The translations under genes were made by a program, and so were the position numbers. 64,000 bases of DNA from the NCBI GenBank assembly GCA_020722565.1, contig DYKO01000006.1, forward strand, positions 62,001-126,000. The letters are read 5' to 3'. This document shows positions 16,649 through 29,300 of the stretch, piece after piece. The notes beneath the pieces were generated by a model. That model had not been told where the DNA came from. It worked only from the letters and a program-made list of their open reading frames with translations, and searched no databases. The stretch's first letter is position 1. Each line of letters begins with the position of its first letter. This DNA is from Rikenella microfusus. GTDB taxonomy: Bacteria > Bacteroidota > Bacteroidia > Bacteroidales > Tenuifilaceae.

Positions 16649-19600
16649 CTATTGGGTTTTAATTACTTTTAAAGTAACACTTTCTGTTTTGTTGAATATC
16701 CTTAACAGGTAAATACCATCGGGAAGGTCTTTCATCTCTATTTTGGCCTCGGCCAATGTGGTGGGTTCAAAATATAGTGTTCTTAAAGTAACTGATGTAG
16801 GTGCAATAAGGTTTACCTGGTAGGGTTTGGGTTCCTGCGATTCTATTCTTAAAATTACTGTGTTAGTGGTAGGGTTGGGATATAAGGTAACCATGGCGTC
16901 CAGATCGTCATTGCTTTGAATACCCATGGGCCAAATAATTACAACGGTATCGGAAGCCTCACACCCATGCGAATCGGTTATCCTTAACCAATATTTTCCC
17001 CATGCCCCTGTAGGTATAGTAATGGTTGGGCTGGTTGCATTGGTGCTCCAAAGGTAGGATACACCGCCTATGTCCGAATTTAGTTCATAGGGTAACGAAA
17101 CCCTTAGGGTATCGTTGCCATTGGCAAGGTTGAGATTGGGTAGGGGATAAATATCAATATTGTATTGCTTTTGAGTACCGGAAATACCATTAAGGGAGGC
17201 AATAAATTTGAGCGTGTTATTTCCCATGGGCAGGTTAACCTTTTGGTTAAAGTTGTACGATTTGGTTTGGTTGGTGGTAAAAGGTGCATCAAACGATACG
17301 TTCTCGATTACATTTTGTTGGCCAACGCTGAACTTAAGGGAAATGGTTTCGTTGATATTAATGGTTTTCCCTCCAAGGTTAGTAAGTACAACACTAATCT
17401 CATCGTCGTTGCCATCGTAACAGTGGCTGTTAGGACTGTTCAGAGCGGTTACCTGTACATCGAAGGTTTCGTTGTAAATGATGTAAACCTCGTCGAATCC
17501 ATTGCATCCGTTTACGTCGGTTACAGTAACGGAATAGTTGCCAGTTGCAGCCACATAATAGGTTCGGTTTGTTGAGCCATCGTGCCACTGGTAAGCATAA
17601 AAATCGCCGGGGTCAAGTGTTATAGGGGCAGTAATGGTTGTATCAGGACCAAGATCAACTGTAGGGGTGGGGTTAACGGTTATGTCCTTTGAGTTGCTTC
17701 CCGTGCAGCCGTAGTTGTCGGTGTATGTATAGGTTATTGTGTGATTCCCGGGTCCAGCTTGTGCTGGATAAAAAATGTTCCCTATTACTGCTACCCCAGA
17801 CCAAACACCTCCTTCGGGATTCGCTCCTGTAAGGGTAAGCTCGTTCTGGCTAGAGCAAACCGGGTTAAAATTATTTAAGGTTACAGTGGGTGCCTGTTGG
17901 AACGAAATGGTTTTACTATCGGTATTGCTACATCCATTGGCATCGGTAACGGTAACTGTGTAAGTGCCTGCTTGTGTTACAGTTATTGTTTGTGTAGTTT
18001 CACCGGTGCTCCAGCTATATGTAGGACTGTTATTGTAATTTCCGGCGTCAATGGTTGCAGGGGTACCCTCGCAATACACCTCATCGTCACCAAGTTCAAC
18101 TAAAATATCGGGATAGGCTGTAATGTTTTTTTCAAGAGTGTCGTTTGAAGATACCATATCGTTAGCCCAAATTGCCCATACCTTTATGTTATAAGATTTT
18201 CTAACGTTAAAGTCCATGGTATTGGTAAATGGAATGGTGATAGCGCTTTGTGGGTCGAGGGTTTGGGGTAGCGTATACGATTCTGTTACGGTTTGCTCAT
18301 TTTGCTCAAATCCAAGTTGAAGTATTGTTCCTCCGGGAACTATTTTATCGCCATTATTTCTGATTTGAATTTCAACTGGTTCTGAATTGCTCATGTTGCA
18401 ACCCGTTTGCGGATGGTTTAGGGTTGTAACCTCAATATCATCCAAAATTAAGGAAATGTTCACCTCATCATAGGCGGTACATCCATAGTAGTCGGATACA
18501 GTTACGCCATAGGTTCCGCTTTGATTAATAATAATGGTTGAGTCGGTGCTGCCTGTTGTCCATAAGTAGCTATCGAAATTGCTACCCGCTCTAATTGTAT
18601 CGGTAAATGCATGAACCTCACGGTCGGGGCCAAGGTTAACCGTGGGATAGCCAGTTGATGTTACAAATTTGGTTTGCACATTGTTAGAATAGGTCACCTC
18701 CTCAAAGTCTAACGATTTAACCTCAACCCTTATTTCTGCATGATTTGAGATTGTAGCCTTAGCCGTAAGGGTTATGTCCCTAACATTTTGATAGTTTAAT
18801 GCTTCAGATAATGTTATTGTTTCAGTGGTAATCAAATTGCCATTCATCCATGCTTTAACCTCAACTTTTGAACCTTCAGGCATTTCGGGTCCAAGATTTT
18901 GAATGCGTATTTTAACATCGTATTCGCCATTGAGCTCACAAGTGTTTACTGGAGAGAGGAATTGTAACAGATTGATATCCTTGTAAATCACATCAATGGT
19001 ATCGGATGCTGAACAGCCATATTCGTTTGAAACGTTAACATGGTATAGGTTGTACATTGGGGAACCATAGATTGTGTAAAGGGAATCAACGGTGCCATCT
19101 TGCCAAAGGTAGCTGTTGCAATCAATTGAGTAGCTTGGCGAAATGGTATAGGTTGATGTGGGTGTGAAATGCATACGAAGTGTATCAGGTTCAATCACAA
19201 CGTTGGGCGAAGGTACTATGTTAAAGGTTGTACTTTTTGAATCGTTGCTTGGGGTAAGGTCGCCGAAAACATCAGTGGATACTACTATTGTATGCTCTCC
19301 TTCGGGCAAATAGTTGTAGTCGTTCATCTCTATGGCTACCCTATCACCAGGAGTTAGGTCCGATGTAAGCGTGAAGGATTGTTCACTTGTCCCTTGTTCG
19401 GTAGTTACTTTGGTGTTAATGACGGAACCTGTGGGGTAAACATCCTGTCCATAGTTTTGTATTTGTGCTTTTACCCTGAACCCATTAGGTGAGTAGCAGC
19501 TTGCTGCTGCGGGACTTTCGATGCTATATACCCCAATATCTTTGGTGTTTATATATATTGATGCTTCACCTGTACCACAACCCCAGCTGTCGGTAGCTAA

Positions 19601-22600
19601 AACCTTATAGATAGCTGAACGGGTATTGTAGGTTAAATTGTTTAAACTCAAACTTTCTGTAGTTTCACTCAGGTTTTCCCATGCAGAGGTGCCATCTATT
19701 TTTCGTTGCCATTGGTAGCTGCTAAGCCCCGACTCAACGCTTAGTACAATTGTATCCACATTACTTGTAGATATTGTATCGGGAAGGCCGAATGAAATTT
19801 CTGGCAATCCGTATGTGGAAACATTTAGCTTGGTGGTATCGTTGTTTTTGTTAATATCATCTTGAAATTTGGTGTAAGCGGCAATTCGGTAATCGCCCTT
19901 ATTGCTTAAATCAATAGTTCCCGCAAATGTGAATTGATAGGTGTCGTTTGTATTCCATCCATTTGCAGGGGTGAAGGTTTCAGAGAGCACCTCTTCGTCA
20001 TTAATGCTAATTCCAATATCAAAGTGTTGAGTGCCATCAAAGGATGAACTTCCAAAATGCTTAAGGGTTACGGTGGGGTTAATTGGATTGGGATGTGAGC
20101 ATTCGCTGGTAATATTATCAATGCTTATTACTCCAACATTTTTATCGGATTGGATAACTTCAATGGTGTCGTGTGCCGTACAACCCCTATCATTGGTAAC
20201 CTTAACAGCGTATAGTCCATAATCTACTTCACCTGCATTATATGTTTGTGTAGTTTTTCCTACTGACCAGTTTGGCGTATTTGAGGGAACTTTTGTTTTC
20301 CACTCATAGGAACTAAATCCAGCACCGGCATCCAAAACCACAGTATCATGGTTAAGTGTGCCAATATCGGGTCCCAGGGTGTACCCTGGCATTCCGTAAA
20401 CTTCAATTTGTGTGCTTAGTGTATCGTTTGATCTATTCCAGTCGTCATTAATATTTGTATAAACTTTTATATTGTAAGTTTTTGCATTGTTGAATTTATG
20501 TTTAAACGTGGTTGTGTACAGTAAGTTGTCATTTTGGTTTATGGGGGAAGGGATGGTAATGGTATCATTGTAAGATGAAGTATCAATTTTGGCTACAAGG
20601 GGAATCTTAAGATTGGTGGGTAATGGTTTATATCCATAGTTAGTTACGGTAACAGTCAAAAATGCATTTCCAATTTCACAGGCATCTAAAGGGGAGTTAA
20701 GCTGTGAAGTTCCTACTTCGTATGGTAGTTCTTTAATCTCAACCTGGTCAATTGCAACCCCCTCATAGTTGTTTATTGAGTTTGATTTGAATACGAAGCG
20801 CAATTTCACATTACCTGCAAGTATAGCATCGTTGGGTAGAAGATTTGATGCTTGCTTAAAGCCCGAGGTGTTTACACTCCATCCGGAGTTGCCAAGTGCC
20901 GTTACTAAGGGTGTATCGTACCAGTTCTGTGAGTATCCGGAGTGTACGTTTAGTAATTGCCAAGTGGCTCCTCCATTAATGCTATACTCAACATTAAAAC
21001 CATCAACGCTTTCCTCAACCTGCATGGCGTAATAGAACGATAGAATGGGGTAGTTCAGGCCTGAAATGTCAAAACACGGGCTCTCAAGGTATGAAACCTC
21101 GTTGGCATTATGGCTATACTTTAGGTTGGTTACCCATGCATTTACTCCATCGTAGGCTTTGTTTAGTACATTCCCTTGTGGATTTCCCCAAGTCATTGTG
21201 CTGTTAGTGCCATGGCCATACCAGTACTGTGTGGAGCTCTCAAAGGAAAAATTTTGCGGAGCAACAACGGTTGGGTAAACATAAAAATCGTAGGAATACG
21301 CATCGTTTGAGTTATCCTCATCATCAGGGTGGAATGTTTTTATTACCAATTTTTTTAATCCCGGATTGCTTAAATCGGCTTTTTGGTTAAAAGTTAGCTC
21401 CACTTCGCCTTCAACATTAATGTTAGGGTTGAATTCCTCACGGGTGAAGGTGCTACCCCCGTCTAAAGAATACCCCACATCAAATGGGGTGGTAATTGGG
21501 CTTCCTCCAAAGTTTTTAACCTTAGCCCTTACCTCCTCCAAACTTGTTAATCCGCAGTATGGCATGGGGGTTATAAGTGAGGTAACCCCCACATCGGTGG
21601 ATATGAAGTTACCAGTAACAGCAAAGTTGTCGATATTCCAACCACCGTACTCCGTAGTGTTATCACTCGTATCAATACTTACCTTAATCCAAACATTTTG
21701 TTTGCGTGCAGCTAGCTCTGATATGTCATGCGAACTAGACCTCCAGCTATTATCAAGAATCAGATTGTTATTATACCAAATAGGAGTCCATGAACTTTGG
21801 CTATCGTTGCTAAGGTATATTCTTGTTTTATCAAAATAGTCGATATTCAGCCATCGCTTATAAAATATTTTCAGATCCTGAAAGTATTTGGCATCAATTG
21901 GGCCTATAATTGCCTCATGAGAATTTGTAGTTGAAATATTAGCCGGATAGTTGCCGTTAAGATTTGTGGCAAGTATTTTTGTGCCATTGTAGGGGTAACT
22001 GGGATCGTTAATTCCTGCGCCGGTGGGTGCACCTACCTCCCATGTGCCTGATAGTGTCCAACTTGATGTAGCGCCATCAAAGTCATCAGAAAAAAGCGAT
22101 TCTGCTATTATGTATTTACCTGTTGGATTTAATGTTGACGAGGTGTATGTGGCCCCGCTTATTGTAATTGAATTTGGATTAATCAATAAATCAACCTCAT
22201 GCCCATGCTGTGCAGTTGGGCTTATGTTTGCTGCTATAAAAATGTAATTTTCTCCGGTTTGGAACTCTTGTGAAAAGTTTGATAATGTAATGGTACTACC
22301 TGTAATATTTACATCGCATGGTATTCTGTTTTTGGTAATATTTACTGTATCGGTGGAGTAAAAGAGTTGCCAACCATTAATATCATTTACCGCATCGCCA
22401 GTGTAGTTTGCTGTAATACTCGATAAGTTCAGCGTTCCGGTATTCCCTTTTACACCAATTTCAATTGCAAGTACAGGATTAGCAGAGGTCCCCGTAGGAA
22501 GTGTCTGACTTTTTTGTAGGGCATTTATGCTATAAACAACCCTTGGGACATTTCCCCGCTCAACAACCTCAATGTGGTCGAGGCAAACACCCCAGCCCCA

Positions 22601-23104
22601 ATTGGAGATACCCTCAAATCCTATTTGGCACTTGGCCGACTTAGCCTCCTCAGGCAGGATGATTTCCCTTTTCACCCATCCAATGGTAGGGTTAGGATAC
22701 TCAATAAGTGACACCCAGGGTGAGGTTGGGCTAAGCCTATAGTAAACATTTAGTATATCGTTTGAACCCCACGACTCCTGTGCGTGCCAGAATTCAAGAA
22801 CTGGTTTAGTGGCAAATCGTAGGTCAATTTCAGGGGTGATGAGTTTTGTTTTTGGTCCAACCTCTTCTATTTGAAATAATGCATTGTAGCTACCCGAATA
22901 TGCACTGGCAGGATGATGATAGGTGGGAGCACTTGACGATGCATACCCTCCATTCTGGTATCTCCAAAACCTATTCCCCGTAACGCGTTCCTCTGTCCAG
23001 CCACTTGGCTTTACTCCACCTTCAAAATCTTCAGACAGATATATCTGTCCGTTTGTTAGTTGCGTTGAAAGAACAAATATCCAAACATACAGGTATCGAC
23101 TCAT
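16649..23104 (-). CDS. Giant secreted protein with type A T9SS sorting domain
   Basis: A 2151-residue secreted protein. Residues 1-19 are a signal peptide. Three MAM-like/choice-of-anchor J sandwiches lie at ~20-190 ([10 protein letters not shown] start), ~335-500 ([12 protein letters not shown]) and ~665-845 ([12 protein letters not shown]). From ~850 to ~2060 about six CARDB-like modules alternate with eight Ig-like modules. The Ig modules share a pattern: LGPD start, SYxW(x)TG in the middle and GxYxVxVTDxxGC near the end. The last ~85 residues are the T9SS type A signal: [12 protein letters not shown], then [11 protein letters not shown] and VTLKVIKTQ. The protein is therefore exported by T9SS and the signal is cut off on attachment. 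No catalytic domain was recognised, so adhesion or surface structure is the best guess. It is divergent from the 2418-residue type B cargo. Confidence 0.9.
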   Translation of the reverse strand: MSRYLYVWIFVLSTQLTNGQIYLSEDFEGGVKPSGWTEERVTGNRFWRYQNGGYASSSAPTYHHPASAYSGSYNALFQIEEVGPKTKLITPEIDLRFATKPVLEFWHAQESWGSNDILNVYYRLSPTSPWVSLIEYPNPTIGWVKREIILPEEAKSAKCQIGFEGISNWGWGVCLDHIEVVERGNVPRVVYSINALQKSQTLPTGTSANPVLAIEIGVKGNTGTLNLSSITANYTGDAVNDINGWQLFYSTDTVNITKNRIPCDVNITGSTITLSNFSQEFQTGENYIFIAANISPTAQHGHEVDLLINPNSITISGATYTSSTLNPTGKYIIAESLFSDDFDGATSSWTLSGTWEVGAPTGAGINDPSYPYNGTKILATNLNGNYPANISTTNSHEAIIGPIDAKYFQDLKIFYKRWLNIDYFDKTRIYLSNDSQSSWTPIWYNNNLILDNSWRSSSHDISELAARKQNVWIKVSIDTSDNTTEYGGWNIDNFAVTGNFISTDVGVTSLITPMPYCGLTSLEEVRAKVKNFGGSPITTPFDVGYSLDGGSTFTREEFNPNINVEGEVELTFNQKADLSNPGLKKLVIKTFHPDDEDNSNDAYSYDFYVYPTVVAPQNFSFESSTQYWYGHGTNSTMTWGNPQGNVLNKAYDGVNAWVTNLKYSHNANEVSYLESPCFDISGLNYPILSFYYAMQVEESVDGFNVEYSINGGATWQLLNVHSGYSQNWYDTPLVTALGNSGWSVNTSGFKQASNLLPNDAILAGNVKLRFVFKSNSINNYEGVAIDQVEIKELPYEVGTSQLNSPLDACEIGNAFLTVTVTNYGYKPLPTNLKIPLVAKIDTSSYNDTITIPSPINQNDNLLYTTTFKHKFNNAKTYNIKVYTNINDDWNRSNDTLSTQIEVYGMPGYTLGPDIGTLNHDTVVLDAGAGFSSYEWKTKVPSNTPNWSVGKTTQTYNAGEVDYGLYAVKVTNDRGCTAHDTIEVIQSDKNVGVISIDNITSECSHPNPINPTVTLKHFGSSSFDGTQHFDIGISINDEEVLSETFTPANGWNTNDTYQFTFAGTIDLSNKGDYRIAAYTKFQDDINKNNDTTKLNVSTYGLPEISFGLPDTISTSNVDTIVLSVESGLSSYQWQRKIDGTSAWENLSETTESLSLNNLTYNTRSAIYKVLATDSWGCGTGEASIYINTKDIGVYSIESPAAASCYSPNGFRVKAQIQNYGQDVYPTGSVINTKVTTEQGTSEQSFTLTSDLTPGDRVAIEMNDYNYLPEGEHTIVVSTDVFGDLTPSNDSKSTTFNIVPSPNVVIEPDTLRMHFTPTSTYTISPSYSIDCNSYLWQDGTVDSLYTIYGSPMYNLYHVNVSNEYGCSASDTIDVIYKDINLLQFLSPVNTCELNGEYDVKIRIQNLGPEMPEGSKVEVKAWMNGNLITTETITLSEALNYQNVRDITLTAKATISNHAEIRVEVKSLDFEEVTYSNNVQTKFVTSTGYPTVNLGPDREVHAFTDTIRAGSNFDSYLWTTGSTDSTIIINQSGTYGVTVSDYYGCTAYDEVNISLILDDIEVTTLNHPQTGCNMSNSEPVEIQIRNNGDKIVPGGTILQLGFEQNEQTVTESYTLPQTLDPQSAITIPFTNTMDFNVRKSYNIKVWAIWANDMVSSNDTLEKNITAYPDILVELGDDEVYCEGTPATIDAGNYNNSPTYSWSTGETTQTITVTQAGTYTVTVTDANGCSNTDSKTISFQQAPTVTLNNFNPVCSSQNELTLTGANPEGGVWSGVAVIGNIFYPAQAGPGNHTITYTYTDNYGCTGSNSKDITVNPTPTVDLGPDTTITAPITLDPGDFYAYQWHDGSTNRTYYVAATGNYSVTVTDVNGCNGFDEVYIIYNETFDVQVTALNSPNSHCYDGNDDEISVVLTNLGGKTININETISLKFSVGQQNVIENVSFDAPFTTNQTKSYNFNQKVNLPMGNNTLKFIASLNGISGTQKQYNIDIYPLPNLNLANGNDTLRVSLPYELNSDIGGVSYLWSTNATSPTITIPTGAWGKYWLRITDSHGCEASDTVVIIWPMGIQSNDDLDAMVTLYPNPTTNTVILRIESQEPKPYQVNLIAPTSVTLRTLYFEPTTLAEAKIEMKDLPDGIYLLRIFNKTESVTLKVIKTQ

Positions 23105-23282
23105 AATTCATATTTTTAATCAATTGCAAAATTCTGTTTTTTTTTGTTTAGACTAAAAGCAACCTCTCAAAAGGTTACGTTTTAAAATATGTTTTACAAC
23201 ATAAAACTTTGTATTCGTTCTTGTAAAATTAAGGCTGATTAATGTTTTTGAAAAATTCTAAATGGCAGTGACTTGGGTGGTA

Positions 23283-23313
23283 TTGATTAGTATTTTCTAA
23301 TTCCATAATTTTG
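23283..23313 (+). promoter_or_regulatory. Promoter of the type B T9SS cargo/PorP operon
   Basis: TTG at 23283-23285 and TAATTTTG at 23306-23313 are 20 bases apart, close to the Bacteroidota consensus TTTG-N19-TAnnTTTG. The ATG is at 23341. No equally good element was found for the divergent gene in this 236-base region. Confidence 0.6.
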
Positions 23314-23340
23314 GACCGTTTTTAACAAAATTTAAGTAAA

Positions 23341-26300
23341 ATGGGGTTGAGGAAGTTTTCGTGGGTGTTTTTTGAAGTGCTTATTTTATCCTTCATTTTT
23401 GGTGGTGAAGTAAATGCACAAACTGACACAGAATTTTGGTTTAGCGTACCAGAGATTAACCGTTACCATTGGAACGGTGACGAAACATCTCCGGGTAATA
23501 AGGGCTATCCAACATATATAAGGATAACCACCGGTACTCTTCCTAGTACGGTAACCATTAGCATGCCTGCCAATGCGGCAAACTTTAATGGGGGAAATCC
23601 CTTGGTGTTCAATATTTCAGCCAATAAAACCCAAACCATTGATTTGGCTGCATATAACCTAATTGGGGATGATAAAACCACACCTGCTACTTCAATAGAA
23701 AACCGTCTTCTTTGGACAAGTTCAAATACCGCTGCGCCTCACCCTTATGTTAATAAAAATAACAAGGGCTTGCTAATTGAGGCTACATCGCCTGTTACTG
23801 TGTATTATGAGATTAGTGCTATCTTTAATATGGACCTGCTTGCCCTTAAGGGGAAGAATGCTTTGGGGAAAACATTTTATATCCCTTTTGAAACGACTTA
23901 TCCTATTTCACAGTATGTTACAAATGAAACTAAATACACTTATAGGCCCTATAGCTCGTTTGAGATTGTTGCAACTGAGGATAACACCGAAATACGCATT
24001 ACTCCTACAAGAAGTGTTTTTGTTTACCCTACAGGGTCAAAGCCAGCGGATGTTCCCTTTACCATTTGGCTAAATAGGGGGGAAACAGCAATTATAGCCT
24101 CATATAAAAACGATAATAACGTTGCATACAAGGTTGATCCCAATTACACTCTGGCTGGAACCAAAGTTGAGGTGGTAAGCGGAGGGGATATTGCAATCAA
24201 CTCCCGTCACGATATGGTTAGCCCTGGAGGTGGAGTTGATTTTGTGGGCGACCAGTTGGTACCAACAGATCATATTGGATTCCATTACGCAGTGGTGCGA
24301 GGCCAATTAGCAGATGCCCAAGAATACGTGTACGTTATAGGTACCCAAAGCAATACTCAGGTTTGGGTAAATGGCGCTTATGCTGGTTTGATAAATGAAA
24401 GAGGGGTACTTCCTGTTCAGGTTCCTGATGCAAATCCTATCACAACAATTGAGGCAGATAAGGAGGTTTACGTTTACCATCTTTCAGGTTTCGGTGATGG
24501 AACTCATACGCAGGTTGCTGGAGCCATTATTCCAACCATTTCAACATGTACCGGGTCGTCTCGCGTTGGATTTAACAGAACTAAGGCTGATTATGACAAC
24601 GGGTATGGTTCTAAGTATTATGAGTTTTACATGAATATACTGGTGCGGAAGGGTGCCGAAGATGGATTTAAGCTATACGATAAAAATGGTAACGATGTAA
24701 CAGCAATTGTTCCGGGGCTTAATAACCCGGCCAGCTATACCGATGTTGGAACAACCGCACCATTTAATGAGTGGGTTTATGTCAGTTTTAAAGCCGATAA
24801 CATTCAAGCAGGAGTAGATGAGGCCTACCTGTTGGAGAATACCAAGGACGTTTTTCACCTCGGTATTCTGAATGGTCATCCTAATGCCGATGCCTTTTAT
24901 GGATATTTTTCGGACTTTAACACCTTTGACCCTACTGCTTTTGTTGTTGTAAACGAATCGCAGGGCGGTAAAATTTGTTATGGCGATTCGCGCCAGCTTT
25001 ATGCCAGTGGTGGCACACATTACCTATGGACACCAAGCGATTTCTTAGATGATCCGGCCAGCCCTACTCCTGTTGCCTCTAACATTACACGCTCACTTAA
25101 ATATACCGTTGTGGTTAGTGGAGCCTGCGGGCTGTCTGCTACCCGAGAGGTTAATTTTCTGGTTTCTGATCCTATTTATCCAGGCTTTACTACCGATCAA
25201 TTTGAGGGGTGCTCCAGGTTTCAGCCAACAATTATCAACAATGCAACAGGTGCTGACCAAAGCTGGTGGGATTTAAATAGCGATGGCGATTGGAACGATC
25301 CTAACGAGGGAAGGAATGATTCTCCAACCTTTCAGGTGCCTTTCACTAATACCGGCATCGATACCTTACGTTATACCATAACACAAATGGTTATTGATGC
25401 TACTGGTATTTGCCAAAAAACTTTCTCAAAAGATATCTTAGTTTATCCAGATATCAATATAAATCCAGCTATTCTTTCTACGTCTGATCCTAACAATTGC
25501 CACCCAGTAACTGTTAATTTTAAGGCTAACCCCACAGGAAACAGCGGTACTGCAACCTTCCGATGGGAGTTTGGCGACGGGGCAACTTCTTCCGACCCCG
25601 ACCCAGCGCATACCTATTATAATTACTCCCCAAACCCTCAGAATTTAAACGCTGAACTTACCATTACCGATAAGTACAACTACTGTGCGGTTACAAAGTC
25701 GGTACCTGTTACGGTTCAACCCTATATACGTGCTAGCTTTGCAGTTGATAAGGTTGAAATTTGTTCCGGAGAATCCATTCCCATTATAAATAATAGCACG
25801 GGAGGAATTACAAATACCTATTGGGATAAAGATGGCGATGGAACCTTTGAGAGTAGCGATCCAAGCAACTGGACCTTCTCGCGAAACACTACAACACCTA
25901 TAAGTGTAAAAGTACAAAATGCAGGTGGGTGTACCAATACGTTTACTCAAACCATCACTGTAAATCCAACCCCATCAGCCGATGTTGCTGTGGCAACTCA
26001 AGGCGATGTTATTTGCTCACCATTAGCTGTTAATCTTAACGCAACTAATATCTCAAATGGTAGCACTCTTGAATGGATTCTTAGCGAGGGGGGCAGCTCA
26101 AATGTAATTTCTAACCAACCAACTACCACGTATAACATACAAAACTACGATGCATCGGCCCATACCTACGATATTCAACTCCGCATGCTTTCCGATAAGG
26201 GGTGCCAATTCCTTTCTAATCCTACTACAGTAACGGTTCAACCTTTTGTCGATGCAGATTTTATTGTTCTTAATAACACCAATTGTTCACCTGTCGATTT

Positions 26301-29300
26301 AAGCATAGATGTTCAAAAGTATGCTGGCACAAGCGAGTATCGATGGGATTGGGATAATAATGGGATAGATGATGTAATCTATGACCAATCATCGCAACAG
26401 GATGTTTTCACCCGTCAGGAAATTAATCAATCAGGAGCAGCCTATAATTTTCAACCAAAACTGACAGTAGCAAACCTTGCCGGTTGTACTAAATCAAAAG
26501 TGTTTGACAATTCTATCCCCATTTATCCTGAGGTGACCGCTGACTTTATGCTTCCGAATGACCCATTGTGTAACCCGCAAACCCTCACCCTCACAAATTT
26601 GAGCTCATTTACTGGTGGTGGTATCCTTAGCAATGCAACTTTTAACTGGAGTTTTGGCGATGGATCAACTTCAAATGAGCGTGATCCTGTTCACACTTTT
26701 ACCAATCTTACTCAGAATAATAAAACGTTCAACATAACTCTTACCACTGAATCAGAGCATGGCTGCGCCTCTCAACCAGTTACAAAACAATTAACCCTGT
26801 ATCCGTTTATTAGGTCTGAGTTTAGTATCGATAACCTGGCTGGTTGCGCTCCACACGATTATAGCATTTCCCTGACCAAGCATCCAGGGATATCATCCTA
26901 TGATTTTGATTTTGATGGTGATGGAACATTCGACCAGTTGTTTACATCAACCACCGCACCTATAAATATTCCTCATACACAAGATAACCTAACTGGTTCC
27001 GAAAAACTCTACGATGTTACTTTAAGGGTTGCAAATGTGAACGGATGTACCGATGTTTCAACGATTCCTGTTAGGGTTTATCCTGGGGTAACGGCTAACT
27101 TTACACCCAATGTCGATCAGGTGATTTGCGAAGGTGCTTCGGTTGATTTCAATAGCACTAGCGTGATTAACGGTACTTCTACCCATCCAGAATATGTTAC
27201 ATGGAACTTTGGCGATGGACTTACCTCTAACCTTAAAACGGTTAATCATATATTTTATAATGATGATACCCAAAACGACAAACAATATACCGTTACCCTC
27301 ACCGCCTCAAATGTTCATGGATGTTCCGATACCAAAACCTTAGGCGTAACGGTTCATCCAAAGTTAACTAATGGGTTTACCATGCAAATGAGTGGTGAGT
27401 GTACGCCTTTTGATGTTACATTTACGCCTACTGGTGTTGGAGCAACAGCTTATGAGTGGTCGTTTGGCGGCTTATTCCCTAATGAAACACGCAATAATTC
27501 TAATCCATTCACTTATCAGGCCGATAATCTCGATCCCGATAATATTTCAACACATACCATAACTTTGGTAACCTCTAATGCTAATGGTGCTTGTGTAAGC
27601 CAACCCGTTTCCAAAACAATTACGGTTTATCCCCGCCTAATTCCTCAGGCTTCATCGCTTGAGCAATTTGCATGCCCCGGTAGCCCTATCACCTTTACTA
27701 ATAGCTCTACTGGTGGCGATCTGGTTTACACCTGGGATTTCAAAGATGGTCAAAGCTATTCTACCACCTTACAGGATAATTTTGACCACTATTTTGAAAA
27801 TAGAACGGCTACTGATAAATCCTTTTCGGTTTCATTATCAGCCACAAATGCAAATGGCTGCTCAAAATCTGTTGATGTTCCTGTTACTATACATCCCAGG
27901 GTTGAAGCCGATTTTACCACGACTTACGATAATATTTGCGTACCCTTCGATGTTAGTTTTACGAACACTTCACTTAATGGCTCAACCTTTGACTGGGACT
28001 ACGGTTACTCATTAGGAGGTGTTCCTCAGCAGCAGCAAACACAACGCCCAACACTCACACATACCTATACCTTTGATAACGACCAACTAAACTCCATTTT
28101 TAAGCCCACAATAATCCTTACGGCATCGCAAAACCACATTAATAGTGGGCTAACATGTACGAGTACAATTCAAAAGGAGTTTATTGATATTTATCCTAAA
28201 GTGATGACATCCTTTACTCCGAGTACAAATCGGGGGTGTAACCCATTAACGGTTGACTTTTCTAATAGCTCAACTGGTTTGGGAACATACTTATGGGATT
28301 TTGGAAATGGTATGCAAACCAATCAGGAACACCCATCTGGTATTACCTTTACAAATAATAGAAACGACCAGCTGACTAACTATACGGTTTGGCTTAAAGC
28401 AGTTAATGCTATTGGCTGTCGAGATAGCATAAGTCAAATAATAACTGTTAACCCAAAAGTGGTTGCCGATTTTGCATGGGATAAAACCGAAGGTTGCTCG
28501 CCAGTTACCATTGGATTAAATAACACATCAACTTCTCCTCTATATCAGTATACATGGGATTTTGGCGATGGCCAAACTTCAACTGATGAGCAACCCATTG
28601 AACATGGATATTCAAATAGCACCCTTTCTGTCGATAATCCAACTATTACTCTTACCACATCATATCGCGACAACCCCGCCTGTTCCGATGTTAAAACCCT
28701 ACCGTTAAGTATTTACCCCCGAATTTATCCCGATTTTGATGCTAACTTTGCAGGGTGTACCCCTCACCGTGTAGAGTTTGTTAACCAAACTCAAGCTTTT
28801 AGCTCCAATAATGAGTTTATTTGGAAATTTGGGAATGGTAACCATAGCTACGATTCTGACCCGGTAGAGGAATATAAAAATCCCGATACCAATAATGACG
28901 CCATTTTTACAGTAACGCTTACTGCTCAAAGCGAGCATGGTTGTATCGATTCCGTGAAAAAGGATGTAACAGTTTATCCTCGCCCTTACGCTACTATGGA
29001 ACTTACTGGCGATTATATATCTTGTCCACCTTTTGATGTGGAAATGCAGAATGGCACCTTGGGAACAAACCTGACATTTACTTACAATTTTGGCGATAGC
29101 ACCGATACTACAACCACATCTATGGCAAACATGAAGCATCGGTTTGATAATCTTAGTAGCGACCCTGTTGCTTATCAAATTTGGTTGAAAGCGGTTAATG
29201 ATCATAACTGTGCCGATTCCGTTTCGCAAACGGTGCAGGTATTTCCCCGTGTAACTGCTGATTACGATGTCACCCCAGGATATGAGAGCTGTAGTCCGCA

